Source of the DNA: Chloroflexota bacterium
Lineage (GTDB): Bacteria > Chloroflexota > Anaerolineae > Promineifilales > Promineifilaceae
NCBI GenBank assembly: GCA_024275635.1
Contig: JAJRYT010000016.1
Location: 34,339-98,338 of the forward strand
Length of the DNA: 64,000 nt
Reading direction: 5' to 3'
Made by a program: the position numbers and the translations under genes
Notes under the pieces: generated by a model
Told to the model about the DNA's origin: nothing
The model's database searches: none
What the model saw: only the letters and a program-made list of their open reading frames with translations
In this document: piece by piece, positions 1 through 9,554 of the stretch
Numbering within the stretch: position 1 is the stretch's first letter
Layout of the letters: each line of letters begins with the position of its first letter

Positions 1-1938
1 CCCCCCAAACCTACGCCGCAGCCCACCAGCGCTCCGCTTGAAAGTTGGCAACAAATCGGGGGAGCGGCCGTTGGGCTGGAAATCAGCATACCGGTGAACT
101 GGGTCAATCTGTCCGGTGAACTTGACGTTTCCAGCGCCACAACCCCGGTGGGTCTCAGTGTGCTGCTGCTGGCCGATTCACGGCGAACGGGTCTCAGCAT
201 TTTAGCCGGGAAGGAATTGGACAGCGGCGCTTTTGGCGTGGGCTTGATTACCAACCAAGTCATGCCGGCCGCCGATCCCGTGGCGGCCCTGACACAACTC
301 ATTGCCAAACAAGAGACGGCCGTGACCCCCTTGACCTCGGCCCAGGCCGTCACATCGGTTGGCGAGGCGGCCGGCGCAGTCATGGACATCAGCGGCGATC
401 TGCTGGGGTTATTCAGCGGCGGCGGCGCCAACCTCCGCACGCGGCTCTTCCTCTTTTTATCCCCGCCAGGCAGCGGCGCGGCTGACGACCCTACGACCGT
501 ACTCGTCCTTCTCAGCGCGCCGGACAACCAATGGGAACAATATACCGACCGCTTTGACCAAATGGCACAGACTATCGCCATCCACAATGTACAGTCCGGT
601 TACACACTCAACGCCGGCACAGCCAATGTTCTGGGCAGTTTAACCAATGGCAAAGGGAGCAGCGGCCAATTGACCCAAGGGGTGAAAGATGTCTGGACAT
701 TTACCATTACTGAGGCCCGCTACGCCACCCTGAGTTTGGATCCCGAAGATGAGGAATTAGATCTCACCTTGAAAATCATTGGCCCTTCCGGCCAGACCAT
801 CACCCAGGTAGACGGCGGTTATGCCGGAGATACGGAAGTCGCCGCCGATTTGTATCTGAACGAAGACGGCCGTTACGTCGTTGAAGTCAGCGATTTCTTC
901 AATCAACCGGGGCGCTACATTTTGAGCTTGAACATTGATAAAGAACCCCGCTTCACCAGCGCCGGTGAAATTCGACCAGGGCAAAGCATTCAAAGCGCCC
1001 TGCCGGTTAACGCCCAACACGTCTGGACATTCAACGGCGCTGCCGGACAGCTCATCAGTATCGTCCTCACGCCCGATGACAGTCAGATGGATGCTATTCT
1101 CAACCTGTTCGGACCAGATGGCAGCCGTTTAGTGGCGCTGGACGAAGGGTTCAGCGGCGACGCCGAAGTCATTTCCGGCTTCGAGCTACCCGTCAACGGC
1201 GACTATTCCATTCTGGTGACCAGTTTTGCCGGGAGCGGCGGCCGCTATACGCTAGGCCTGGATGAAGGCGGCGAAGCCACACAAAATTTCTATGATGCCG
1301 GCGATCTGGCTTATGGCGATGTCAAGAGCGAAACCCTACGCAGCAACGAAGCCCACGCCTGGTTTTTCTCCGGGCGGGCGGGGGATGTTATAAGAGTTAC
1401 CGTGCGCCCGCTTAATGATGTTTTGGATCTGGATATATGGTTGTATGACCCAGACATCCAACGGTTAGCCGCCAAAGATGAATTGGCCGCCGGTGATTCG
1501 GAGACAATTGAGCAGGCGCTGCCGCGCGACGGCCAATACTTGATTTTAGTACGGGAATTTTTCGGCGCCGCCGGCAGCTATGAAATAAACTTAACGGCCG
1601 TCCCGGCCGCCACGCCAAAATTTGCTGGCCAGCTGCGTTACGGTGAAACGGTTGCCGGAACGCTGGCTCCAGAGCAGATGGCGCTCTGGCAGTTTAAGGG
1701 CGACGAGAATGACGTCATTGACATAGAACTAGCGCCAGGAACAGTATCAGAAGATGTTGTTTTTGAGCTGCAAGACCCCAGCGGCAGCATGGTATTAGAA
1801 GTGGATGCCGCATTAGCCGGACAAAACGAAACACTGAACGGGTTCACAGTCACCGCCGATGGGTTGTGGCGTATCGTGATCAAAGATTTCTTTGCTGAGG
1901 AAAGCATGTATTCCCTCACCGTAAAGCGTACGCAATAA
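1..1938 (+). CDS. Secreted/surface protein with repeated bacterial pre-peptidase C-terminal (PPC)-like domains; 5' truncated by window edge
   Basis: The reading frame of ORF 94..1938 is open back to base 1 (PPKPTPQPTSAPLESWQQIGG...). About four repeats of the type 'GxxVWTFxGxAGDxI.I.L.P....LDLxLxLxxPdG..la..Dd...GdsE.I....L...G.Y.I.V..F....G.Y.L.L'. Confidence 0.8.
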   Translation, partial: PPKPTPQPTSAPLESWQQIGGAAVGLEISIPVNWVNLSGELDVSSATTPVGLSVLLLADSRRTGLSILAGKELDSGAFGVGLITNQVMPAADPVAALTQLIAKQETAVTPLTSAQAVTSVGEAAGAVMDISGDLLGLFSGGGANLRTRLFLFLSPPGSGAADDPTTVLVLLSAPDNQWEQYTDRFDQMAQTIAIHNVQSGYTLNAGTANVLGSLTNGKGSSGQLTQGVKDVWTFTITEARYATLSLDPEDEELDLTLKIIGPSGQTITQVDGGYAGDTEVAADLYLNEDGRYVVEVSDFFNQPGRYILSLNIDKEPRFTSAGEIRPGQSIQSALPVNAQHVWTFNGAAGQLISIVLTPDDSQMDAILNLFGPDGSRLVALDEGFSGDAEVISGFELPVNGDYSILVTSFAGSGGRYTLGLDEGGEATQNFYDAGDLAYGDVKSETLRSNEAHAWFFSGRAGDVIRVTVRPLNDVLDLDIWLYDPDIQRLAAKDELAAGDSETIEQALPRDGQYLILVREFFGAAGSYEINLTAVPAATPKFAGQLRYGETVAGTLAPEQMALWQFKGDENDVIDIELAPGTVSEDVVFELQDPSGSMVLEVDAALAGQNETLNGFTVTADGLWRIVIKDFFAEESMYSLTVKRTQ

Positions 1939-2074
1939 CCGTCTCCCTGCGCGTTCTCATGTTCTACGTGGGAATCCCCGCCTGAACGCTCCGCACTCAC
2001 CACGATACGGAACGCCTGACTGGTTATTCCACATGGAGCGTGGAACAAGGGGACTGGACGCCTACCATGACTAT

Positions 2075-2914
2075 TTAATGATTTTGGACAAAGTCAATAC
2101 GCAGTAAATTTTGGTTGCAACTGGCTCTGGTTTGTAAGCTGTACACCTCAGAAACGGCCGTTCCATTCACCGACTCTAATTGAACATTGTAATCCCGTAT
2201 GACCGGCGAATCGAATACAAACTGCTCCCAACCAGATGGGCTGTAAGCAGGAGCCGTTCCTACAATCAGACGGGCGTCAATGCCGCTGCCCCACACATGC
2301 ACTTTGTAGCTCCCGGCCGCCACTGGATTCCGGCTCAGATCCAGCACTTCCCCGGCAATCCCCAACCAGTTACAGCCGGCATTGTTGGCGAAATTTCGCA
2401 AGTAGAATGGGCTGATATCTGATTTAGTGAAAGGAAACGCCGACCGCGTAGGGCTGGTCGTTGGCGAAGGGCCGGGCGGAGTCTCGGTAGGCGTGTTCGT
2501 CGCCGTGGGCAACGGGGTTCGGGTGGGTGTTTTGGTGGGGAAAATGGGCGTCAGCGAGGGCGTTAACGTGGGGCGGCGAGTATTGGTTGCCGGCGGCACA
2601 TCCGTTGGCGCCGGAGGAATAGGCGTCCAGGTGGGTAAAAGCAGATTAGGCGTCGCGGTGGGGGTGATCGTGGGAACGACGGCGGCAACGGCCGCGGTGG
2701 GCGCAGCCTCGGCTGCTTCCTGACCCCGCTGGGTAAGTGAAGCCAATGGCGTGCGCTCCAGCATCCCCGGCATGAAGAAAACGGCAATAAAGCCGGCAAC
2801 AACTAACAAAGCCACTACCAAAAACAGGATAGCTATGATGTTCTGTATAATCGTTCCACACCCGCGTCGCCGATTTTTGTTCACGTTTCTCTCTCGTTTA
2901 ATTTCAAGTATCAA
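2075..2914 (-). CDS. Membrane-anchored hypothetical protein with Pro/Thr-rich linker and C-terminal domain
   Basis: N-terminal hydrophobic segment, long TPT/PTATNTP low-complexity linker, globular C-terminus. Confidence 0.65.
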   Translation of the reverse strand: MILEIKRERNVNKNRRRGCGTIIQNIIAILFLVVALLVVAGFIAVFFMPGMLERTPLASLTQRGQEAAEAAPTAAVAAVVPTITPTATPNLLLPTWTPIPPAPTDVPPATNTRRPTLTPSLTPIFPTKTPTRTPLPTATNTPTETPPGPSPTTSPTRSAFPFTKSDISPFYLRNFANNAGCNWLGIAGEVLDLSRNPVAAGSYKVHVWGSGIDARLIVGTAPAYSPSGWEQFVFDSPVIRDYNVQLESVNGTAVSEVYSLQTRASCNQNLLRIDFVQNH

Positions 2915-3872
2915 TTAGACGAACAATGTCAGCTTGCTGCCATAACCCGTCCAGCCACGATTCAAAAGTTTGCTGCAACATAGTATACCGCATATCGGCC
3001 GATAACGGCCGTTGCGGATCGCGTTCAATAAGTTCTACCAGATAATAGGTTGGCACACCTTCGCTGTTTGCCGCGGTGATAACCTCGCTGACCTGGCCGG
3101 GCTCCAAAGCAAAGGCCGCCTCTTCGACCGGGGCGATCAACAGGGAGCCGCGCGCAAAATAATCCAGGTTGCCGCCATTCTCGGCCGTGACCCGATCTAA
3201 GGAGTACTGGTTAGCCAATGTTCCAAAATCGCTGCCATTACGGATTTGTTGACGCAGTTCCTCAGCCAAAACCGGATCATCCACTTGCAAGTAGCGGGCT
3301 TTTACCTGCTCAACCGCGGTGGGAACGTCGGCAGTAACGGCCGTTACCATTTCCCCCGTTAACATCTCTGCCGCCAGCGCCACCTTAAACTCATCCCGCG
3401 TCCATTGATTTGCTTCCAGCCAGGCAGCAAAATTGCCGGGATCGCCAGACTCGCCCTCCAACTCGGCCAGTTTCGCGTCTATCTCTTCCGGCGTTACTGA
3501 AATCCCCTGAGCGGCCGCCGCCTGGGCGATCAATACTTGCTCAATCAAAACATCCAGAACCAGCGCATGGTAGTTCTCGTCAGGCACAATGCCCAGTTCG
3601 ATCTGGGCCTGCTCATAACGGGCCAGTTCCCGTTCATAGGCAGCCAGAAAGATGGGCTGGCCGTTGACCAGCGCGGCCAAAGGTTCGGTCGGGGTTGGCG
3701 AGGGGGGAACGGCCGTTGGCGGCAGCGAAGTAGGATTGGTTGTTTCCGTAGGTATAGCTATGGGAACGGCCGTTGGCGACACAGCCTCCGGCCCATCTTG
3801 ATTATCGCAAGCGGCCCCTGATAAGGGGGCTACAATCATCAAGCCCAACATAATAAGGTGACGTGTACTCAT
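2904..3872 (-). CDS. Peptidylprolyl isomerase (SurA/PrsA/PpiC-type) lipoprotein
   Basis: Lipobox-like N-terminus (LSGAACDN), SurA_N-like helices, parvulin segment 'QIRNGSDFGTLANQYSLDRVTAENGGNLDYFARGSLLIAPVEEAAFALEPGQVSEVI'. Confidence 0.85.
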   Translation of the reverse strand: MSTRHLIMLGLMIVAPLSGAACDNQDGPEAVSPTAVPIAIPTETTNPTSLPPTAVPPSPTPTEPLAALVNGQPIFLAAYERELARYEQAQIELGIVPDENYHALVLDVLIEQVLIAQAAAAQGISVTPEEIDAKLAELEGESGDPGNFAAWLEANQWTRDEFKVALAAEMLTGEMVTAVTADVPTAVEQVKARYLQVDDPVLAEELRQQIRNGSDFGTLANQYSLDRVTAENGGNLDYFARGSLLIAPVEEAAFALEPGQVSEVITAANSEGVPTYYLVELIERDPQRPLSADMRYTMLQQTFESWLDGLWQQADIVRLIDT

Positions 3873-3948
3873 ATAATTACTCGACGTTTGACTTTATGTT
3901 TGGTTATCACGTCGTCAGATTATACACAAAGGTCATGAAGCAAGGCAA

Positions 3949-3982
3949 AAGAGCGTGCCATTTTCTAAAATAGCACGCTCTT
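3949..3982 (-). terminator. Intrinsic-terminator-like hairpin downstream of the DEAD-box helicase
   Basis: AAGAGCGTGCcATTTT-cta-AAATaGCACGCTCTT, followed on the minus strand by TTTTGCC. Confidence 0.6.
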
Positions 3983-4031
3983 ATCTATTCATTAAAGTCG
4001 TTTATGTGTGGCTGGCTTCAAATCTATCCCG

Positions 4032-5339
4032 TCATTGATTCGTCCGCAATCGGGACGGTTTAGCGGCAACGCCGGCTGACGATCTTTGTTGGCGTGAATT
4101 GTTTCGTCTTCGCCCGCGATGATGGTTGGACGGCCGTTTCCGTGATTGATTCGCGCCATTCTGGTTAGATTGCGTTGACAGCATAACCTCGCCATAATCA
4201 AACCCAGGCAGTTGTCGGCGTTCCAGCCGGGTGCCCAGCGTCTTTTCGATTTTACGTACCATCGCCTCATCTTCCGCCGTCGTAAACGTAAAGGCGGCGC
4301 CGGTCTCCTGCGCCCGCCCAGTACGGCCGATTCTGTGCGTATACGCATCAACCGTATCCGGCATGTCGAAATTGATCACATGCGAAATATCGGCCACGTC
4401 AATACCGCGCGCAGCGATGTCCGTCGCCACCAGGATATCGTATTTGCCGCTGCGGAAGCCATTGATCGCCTTTTGACGCTGATTTTGCGACATATTGCCC
4501 TGCAATGCCGCCGCCCGATATTTCAGCCGCTCCAGTTTTCGCGCCAGATTACGCGCCCGGTACTTGGTCCGAGTAAAAATCAACACCCGCCCCGTCGCCG
4601 TTTGTTCCAAAACGGCCGTTGTCAGCTTTGTCTTCAAACTGTGCGGCACCGGATAAAGCGCGTGGGAAACAGTCTTTGCCGGCGCAATCATGCCAATCTG
4701 CACAGTAACCGGATTTCTGAGAATGCTGTCCGCCAGCGTGCGGATATCCCTAGGCATAGTAGCCGAAAAGAAGAGTGTCTGGCGCTGTTTCGGCAGGTAT
4801 TTAAGAATACGGCGAATGTCAGGCAAAAATCCCATGTCACACATGCGATCGGCCTCATCTAACACCAACACCTCCACATGTGAAAAATCAACATGCCCTT
4901 CACCAATGAGATCAAGCAGCCGGCCCGGACAGGCGACAACGATCTCCACGCCTTGTCGCAACGCCGCGATCTGCGGCCCTTTGCCCACGCCGCCATAAAT
5001 GGCCGCGCTGCGTATCCTGGTCTTTGCGGCTAGATCGCCAATTGCCTGATGGATTTGTTCAGCTAACTCACGTGTGGGAGCCACAATGAGGGCGCGCGTC
5101 CGGCGCAGCGGCCCCCTGGTTAGTCGTTGTAAAATGGGTAGGGCGAAAGCGGCCGTTTTGCCGGTTCCCGTTTGCGCCAATCCCAGCACATCCCCCCCTT
5201 TAAGCACGACAGGGATGGCTTTTTCTTGGATAGGGGTAGGCTGCGTAAAACCGACAGCTTTGATACCGGCATGAATGCGCGGATCAAGAGAAAATTGTTC
5301 AAAATTCACGAAGAGGTCTCCTCGACTCAGTGGAGCCAA
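4032..5339 (-). CDS. DEAD/DEAH-box RNA helicase (RhlE-like)
   Basis: Q-motif 'GFTQPTPIQEKAIP', 'AQTGTGKTAAFALP', 'DEAD', 'SAT', 'HRIGRTGRA'. Confidence 0.95.
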   Translation of the reverse strand: MAPLSRGDLFVNFEQFSLDPRIHAGIKAVGFTQPTPIQEKAIPVVLKGGDVLGLAQTGTGKTAAFALPILQRLTRGPLRRTRALIVAPTRELAEQIHQAIGDLAAKTRIRSAAIYGGVGKGPQIAALRQGVEIVVACPGRLLDLIGEGHVDFSHVEVLVLDEADRMCDMGFLPDIRRILKYLPKQRQTLFFSATMPRDIRTLADSILRNPVTVQIGMIAPAKTVSHALYPVPHSLKTKLTTAVLEQTATGRVLIFTRTKYRARNLARKLERLKYRAAALQGNMSQNQRQKAINGFRSGKYDILVATDIAARGIDVADISHVINFDMPDTVDAYTHRIGRTGRAQETGAAFTFTTAEDEAMVRKIEKTLGTRLERRQLPGFDYGEVMLSTQSNQNGANQSRKRPSNHHRGRRRNNSRQQRSSAGVAAKPSRLRTNQ

Positions 5340-5468
5340 GTCGCACGCTCAGCCCGAAAATATAACGCTGGTTCTGCCCCAAATTGAGTTTCGGTGGCAA
5401 CCAAAGCCAAGCAGTATAACTGTTGTCGGCCAGTTACGCCAATTTTCTCATGTTGCTTCCAATACCAG

Positions 5469-6767
5469 TCAGGCGGTCGGTACAGCCAGCCCCAAATCAC
5501 TGACAACATAACCGGGAAAAACATCGGCCAAGCGGGGATTGTTAAGCCGGTCGCGGATGAGGCTGCCCAAGACGTCTCGGTAATCAGTAGTGATGGCCAG
5601 ATCGCCGGGGCCAACAAGCTGCTCGTCGTGCAAGCCAGGCCAGTTGGCATAGACTTGCCCCCCATTAATCCCGCCCCCCATCACCATCATCATATTGCCA
5701 TGACCATGATCCGTGCCCAAGCCGCCATTCTCCTGCACCCGCCGCCCAAATTCAGACATGACCACAAGCGACACCTGGCCCATCTGTGGCCCTAAATCCT
5801 CATAAAAAGCCGCCAGCCCCTGTCCCAATTCGACCAGATTGCGGGCCATAATCCCTTCAGCGCCGCCCTGGGCAACGTGCGTATCCCAGCCGCCCAAATC
5901 TACGCAAGCCACTTCCACGCCTACATCGGCCTTGATGAGTTGGGCTGTCATTTGTAACGCCTGGCCCAATTCTCGTTCGGGGTAAGCGCGTCCGGCAGGC
6001 TGGTAATTTTCTGTACCAATCTGACCCAGCATCTCAATAGCGGCAAAAGCCTGGTTCGCCGTTGTCGTTAACAGCGATTCATCCCGGTCGTAGAGCGTAT
6101 GCAGAATAGCCTGCATCTGGCCTGCTGTTTCGTCCTGCCCCTGCAGATGGTACTCGGCAATAGATTGGAGCGCTGTGGCCGAAACTGCCCCAGACAGGGA
6201 AGCCGGCAGCATGTCGCCCACACCGATGGCCCGCAGCGCCGATTCGCTGCCCGTGTCCAGTGTTGCTAGATGACGGGCTAGCCAGCCGGTGTAATCGCTC
6301 ACGGCCGCGCCCCGTTCCATCAAATCCATCGCTTCAAAGTGGGAGCGGGTCTCGTCCGGCGAGCCGGTGGCGTGGATAAAAGCCATATCGCCAGCCCGGT
6401 AAATCTCGGCCAGTGGGGCCAGCGCCGGATGCAAGCCAAAGAAACCGTCCAGGTCTACCGCCCGGCTGTCGGCCTTGTTGTCATCAGGACGGGAGATGCC
6501 AATGGTAGGGCGGCTAACGTAATACTGCTCGTCGCCATGGGGGACAACGATGTTCAAGCCATCGGCCCCACCGCGCAGGAAGATACAGACCAGCGTATCG
6601 CCTCTCGGCCCAACATGAGGATCGGCCAGGTGAATGCGAGGCGTCCAGGCCGGCAGGGCGGCAATCTGGTTGCCGAACAATAGGGCAGCGGCCGATTGTA
6701 AACTCCCAGCCAAAAATCCCCGGCGGCTTACCTGGGCATATTCATCGCAGTAAATTTTGTTAGGCAT
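5469..6767 (-). CDS. DUF1501 domain-containing protein with Tat-like signal
   Basis: 'SRRGFLAGS' twin-arginine start; 'VCIFLRGGADGLNIVVPHGD', 'GWDTH', 'SEFGRRVQENGGLGTDHGHGN'. Confidence 0.9.
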   Translation of the reverse strand: MPNKIYCDEYAQVSRRGFLAGSLQSAAALLFGNQIAALPAWTPRIHLADPHVGPRGDTLVCIFLRGGADGLNIVVPHGDEQYYVSRPTIGISRPDDNKADSRAVDLDGFFGLHPALAPLAEIYRAGDMAFIHATGSPDETRSHFEAMDLMERGAAVSDYTGWLARHLATLDTGSESALRAIGVGDMLPASLSGAVSATALQSIAEYHLQGQDETAGQMQAILHTLYDRDESLLTTTANQAFAAIEMLGQIGTENYQPAGRAYPERELGQALQMTAQLIKADVGVEVACVDLGGWDTHVAQGGAEGIMARNLVELGQGLAAFYEDLGPQMGQVSLVVMSEFGRRVQENGGLGTDHGHGNMMMVMGGGINGGQVYANWPGLHDEQLVGPGDLAITTDYRDVLGSLIRDRLNNPRLADVFPGYVVSDLGLAVPTA

Positions 6768-6781
6768 ACGTACCTCCGGTG

Positions 6782-6890
6782 GGAAGTGACTAAAGTGACT
6801 AGAGTGGGAAGTGACTAAAGTTGAGATCGCTTTCTAAACTTCGCACTTTAGCCACTTCGTACTTTAGTCACTTCCAACTTTAGTCACTTC
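6782..6890. repeat. Imperfect inverted repeat of heptamer-like units (AGTGACTAA / TTAGTCACTT)
   Basis: GGGAAGTGACTAAAGTGACTAGAGTGGGAAGTGACTAAAGT ... ACTTTAGTCACTTCCAACTTTAGTCACTTC between the DUF1501 and DUF1800 genes. Confidence 0.8.
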
Positions 6891-6891
6891 T

Positions 6892-8403
6892 TCACATCCA
6901 CTGAAAAGCGGGACTGGCGATCATCAACGCGACGGCGTCTTTGAGCCGCTGTTGGGTGCGGGGATTATCCAGGCTATCTGCGCCGGCATACTTGGTAAAC
7001 AAGGTCCGCGTCTCATCGTCCAGCGCCCGCCCCAGCGTCAATCCAGCTAGTAAATCGAGGACGCTTTGACTGTCGTGGGCTTCTCCGGCAGCGACTAATC
7101 TCTCAAAGGGAACACCCGCCCCTGGAATCTGGTCGTGAACCAGGGCCAGGGCGAAGTTCCAGCGGGGGAGCAGGTTGGACGCCCAGGCAGGAGCCACGTC
7201 GGGGTAGCCATCAGGTGGCGGCCAAAAGAAAGGGAGCTGTCCAAGCTGCTCCAGCCAGCGTATGATTTGGCGGTTGGGGCGCACGTCGGTATGCAGGGCG
7301 CGGAGGGCGGAAATCATGAAGGTAAACGGCCGTTTCAACTTCACCGGCGCAGCAGCAAATTCCTCGCTCAAAAAGATGACCCGCAGCAGCGCTTTGATGT
7401 CGCCCGCTGTTTCGCGAAAGGTTTGCGACACGCGCTCGACAAGGCTGGGGAGCGGTTCATCGGCGACGAAGCGGCGGACGAGCTTGGCGGCGATGAAATC
7501 GGCCGTGGCCGGGTGGGCGGCCAGCATGTCCAGCGCCGCCTCAATCTCGGCTTTACCGCGCCCGACCGGGAAATGCTGGCCCAAAATTTGCTTCTCGCCA
7601 AAATCGTGGGAGTCTTCGTTGAGGAAAACTTGGCCTTCATGCCGGCCGCGGCGACGCACCGTCCAGCCGGTCAGTGCCCGCGCCAGTTCTTGCACATCCC
7701 GCTGAGTGTAACCGGCATGGATGCCCAGCGTGTGCAGTTCCATCAGCTCGCGGGCGTAATTTTCATTGGGCGCATTTTTTTCGTTGCGAATGTTATCCAG
7801 ATAAACCAGCATCGCCGGGCTGTGAACGGAAGCGCCTAACAGATCGCGGAACTTGCCCAGCGCGTGCGGCCGGATATGTTCCCGATCATCCACGATTTTA
7901 AGGAGGGGCATAAATTTGTTCTTACGCAGGTAGATGTTGAAATGATCGGACCAAAATTCGACCATAGCTTCGTAAAGCTGGCGTTTGGAGTAAAGCGCTC
8001 GACCAATGACGGAAATGCCTAATTCGCGGGCGGCGTCTTTTCCTTCCTGCGCGGTTAATTCGCCCAAATCCATGTGGTAGAGGCTCAAGCTGTGTGTCAG
8101 GAGGTCAACGGCCGTGTCCTCAATAGATTTCGGGTCGAGTTGAGCTTCCAGGTACGCTTCCATCCCCAGCGCCGCCGCTTGCTCGTAATCGCCGGGACGC
8201 GGCCCGTAGCCAGCCCGGTTGAGCAGCCGCCAGATGGGAGCGACCGGCGGCGTTACCTCGCCCGGCAGTGGGGCGATGGGCAAGGCCAGTGATTCGGGCA
8301 GGTCGCGCCGGGCTACCTGGCGGCCGACCGCGCTGCACGCGGCGGCGGTAGCAGTAACGGCCGTTACGCCGCCCAGTTTGAGAAAGTCGCGTCTTGAAAG
8401 CAT
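6892..8403 (-). CDS. DUF1800 domain-containing protein
   Basis: Tat-like 'LSRRDFLKLGG'; 'LLNRAGYGPRPGDYEQAAALGMEAYLEAQL', 'NENYARELMELHTLGIHAGYTQRDVQELARALTGWTV'. Confidence 0.92.
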   Translation of the reverse strand: MLSRRDFLKLGGVTAVTATAAACSAVGRQVARRDLPESLALPIAPLPGEVTPPVAPIWRLLNRAGYGPRPGDYEQAAALGMEAYLEAQLDPKSIEDTAVDLLTHSLSLYHMDLGELTAQEGKDAARELGISVIGRALYSKRQLYEAMVEFWSDHFNIYLRKNKFMPLLKIVDDREHIRPHALGKFRDLLGASVHSPAMLVYLDNIRNEKNAPNENYARELMELHTLGIHAGYTQRDVQELARALTGWTVRRRGRHEGQVFLNEDSHDFGEKQILGQHFPVGRGKAEIEAALDMLAAHPATADFIAAKLVRRFVADEPLPSLVERVSQTFRETAGDIKALLRVIFLSEEFAAAPVKLKRPFTFMISALRALHTDVRPNRQIIRWLEQLGQLPFFWPPPDGYPDVAPAWASNLLPRWNFALALVHDQIPGAGVPFERLVAAGEAHDSQSVLDLLAGLTLGRALDDETRTLFTKYAGADSLDNPRTQQRLKDAVALMIASPAFQWM

Positions 8404-8419
8404 ATTCGCCTCGCAAGGT

Positions 8420-8944
8420 TTAGCTGGCCGACTGAGCAGCTGATTGGCTGACCGGCTGACCAGCCGGCTTCGGCAGCCATTTCACCAGGGCAAAAACGGC
8501 CGCGCCCACTGCCATCATCCCGGCAATGGGGATAAACAGGAACCAGCCTACAATGGGAACCAGCGCCGCCAGTTCATACACCACAGCGCCGCGCACCAGG
8601 TTGGTCAGCTCAGAATTGGGGTGGGCCAGGGGACGGATACGCTCGCCCAGCAGCCGGGCTAAGCCTGCGCCACCGATGGAGCCAATGCCCATGAGCAGGG
8701 CGGCTGCGATGAAGGCCAGCGCCTGTACCGGGCCGATATTCACCTGGCTGGCGATGGCGATGAAAAGGGCGAAAGCGGCCGTGACCGGTACGCCCAGGAA
8801 AAAACTGCGGCCCGGCGTCTGTTCCAGGCGGGTTTGCACCCGCTGCGTCACGTTGGGCATGAGTAAACTGAGGGCGACCAGCAGCGCGGGCACACTCAAA
8901 AGGATACCAATCAAAGAGAAAGTTACGGTATAAACATCGGCCAT
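8420..8944 (-). CDS. Hypothetical multi-pass membrane protein
   Basis: Several hydrophobic helices; start most likely at MADVYTV (ORF track starts at 8962). Confidence 0.6.
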   Translation of the reverse strand: MADVYTVTFSLIGILLSVPALLVALSLLMPNVTQRVQTRLEQTPGRSFFLGVPVTAAFALFIAIASQVNIGPVQALAFIAAALLMGIGSIGGAGLARLLGERIRPLAHPNSELTNLVRGAVVYELAALVPIVGWFLFIPIAGMMAVGAAVFALVKWLPKPAGQPVSQSAAQSAS

Positions 8945-8979
8945 TTTCCACCATCCTTGCAAATCATTTGCAAATAAGC

Positions 8980-9041
8980 GACCCGCCGGGCATGAGGCTC
9001 AGGTAGGCAAACTGTTGTCAGGATTGGCCCGACGGGTCTAA
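8980..9041. repeat. Intergenic inverted repeat (GACCCGCCGGGC ... GCCCGACGGGTC)
   Basis: Arms read directly; lies upstream of the membrane protein. Confidence 0.6.
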
Positions 9042-9320
9042 CACTTACCTGACGGATCATACAGGCGCGGTTGCCTAAAGTTGCAATCTATTTGTAAAAC
9101 AAGTGTAAATTAGGGGGGGCGGTTAGAGATTTGAAGCGATTAAAATCGCGGCTACGGTTGCAAAGACCGCCGGCACGGTCTGGTTTTAGTAGGGCGATTT
9201 TGAAAATCGCTTTACGCCCCAGAGGGAAATTTGAAATTCAACAGACTCCGGCGAGATAAGATAATTGAATTACGCCAAGTTGGGTGATCTTGGTAAGCGT
9301 TCGGAAGTAGCTTCCCGGTT

Positions 9321-9521
9321 TTCGTATTTCGTATTCCGTGTTCCGTATTCCGTGTTCCGTATTCCGTATTCCGTGTTCCGTGTTCCGTATTCCGTGCTCC
9401 GATTACGGATTACGGATAACGGATAACGGATAACGGATAACGGATTACGGATTACGGATTACGGATAACGGATTACGGATAACGGATAACGGATTACGGA
9501 TTACGGATAACGGATTACGGA
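9321..9521. repeat. Two abutting, oppositely oriented heptanucleotide arrays: (TRTTCCG)n then (ATWACGG)n
   Basis: 9321-9400 is TATTCCG/TGTTCCG units; 9401-9521 is ATTACGG/ATAACGG units, similar to the reverse complement of the first array. Confidence 0.95.
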
Positions 9522-9554
9522 CAACCAACCGCTAAGTTAATTACGAACGTCGCC

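Noticed and set aside
4212-4862. 216-aa plus-strand ORF opposite the DEAD-box helicase
   Set aside because: Antisense to an unambiguous helicase core.
9321-9521. CRISPR array
   Set aside because: Units are 7 nt with no spacers, and arrays are in opposite orientations. No cas genes nearby.
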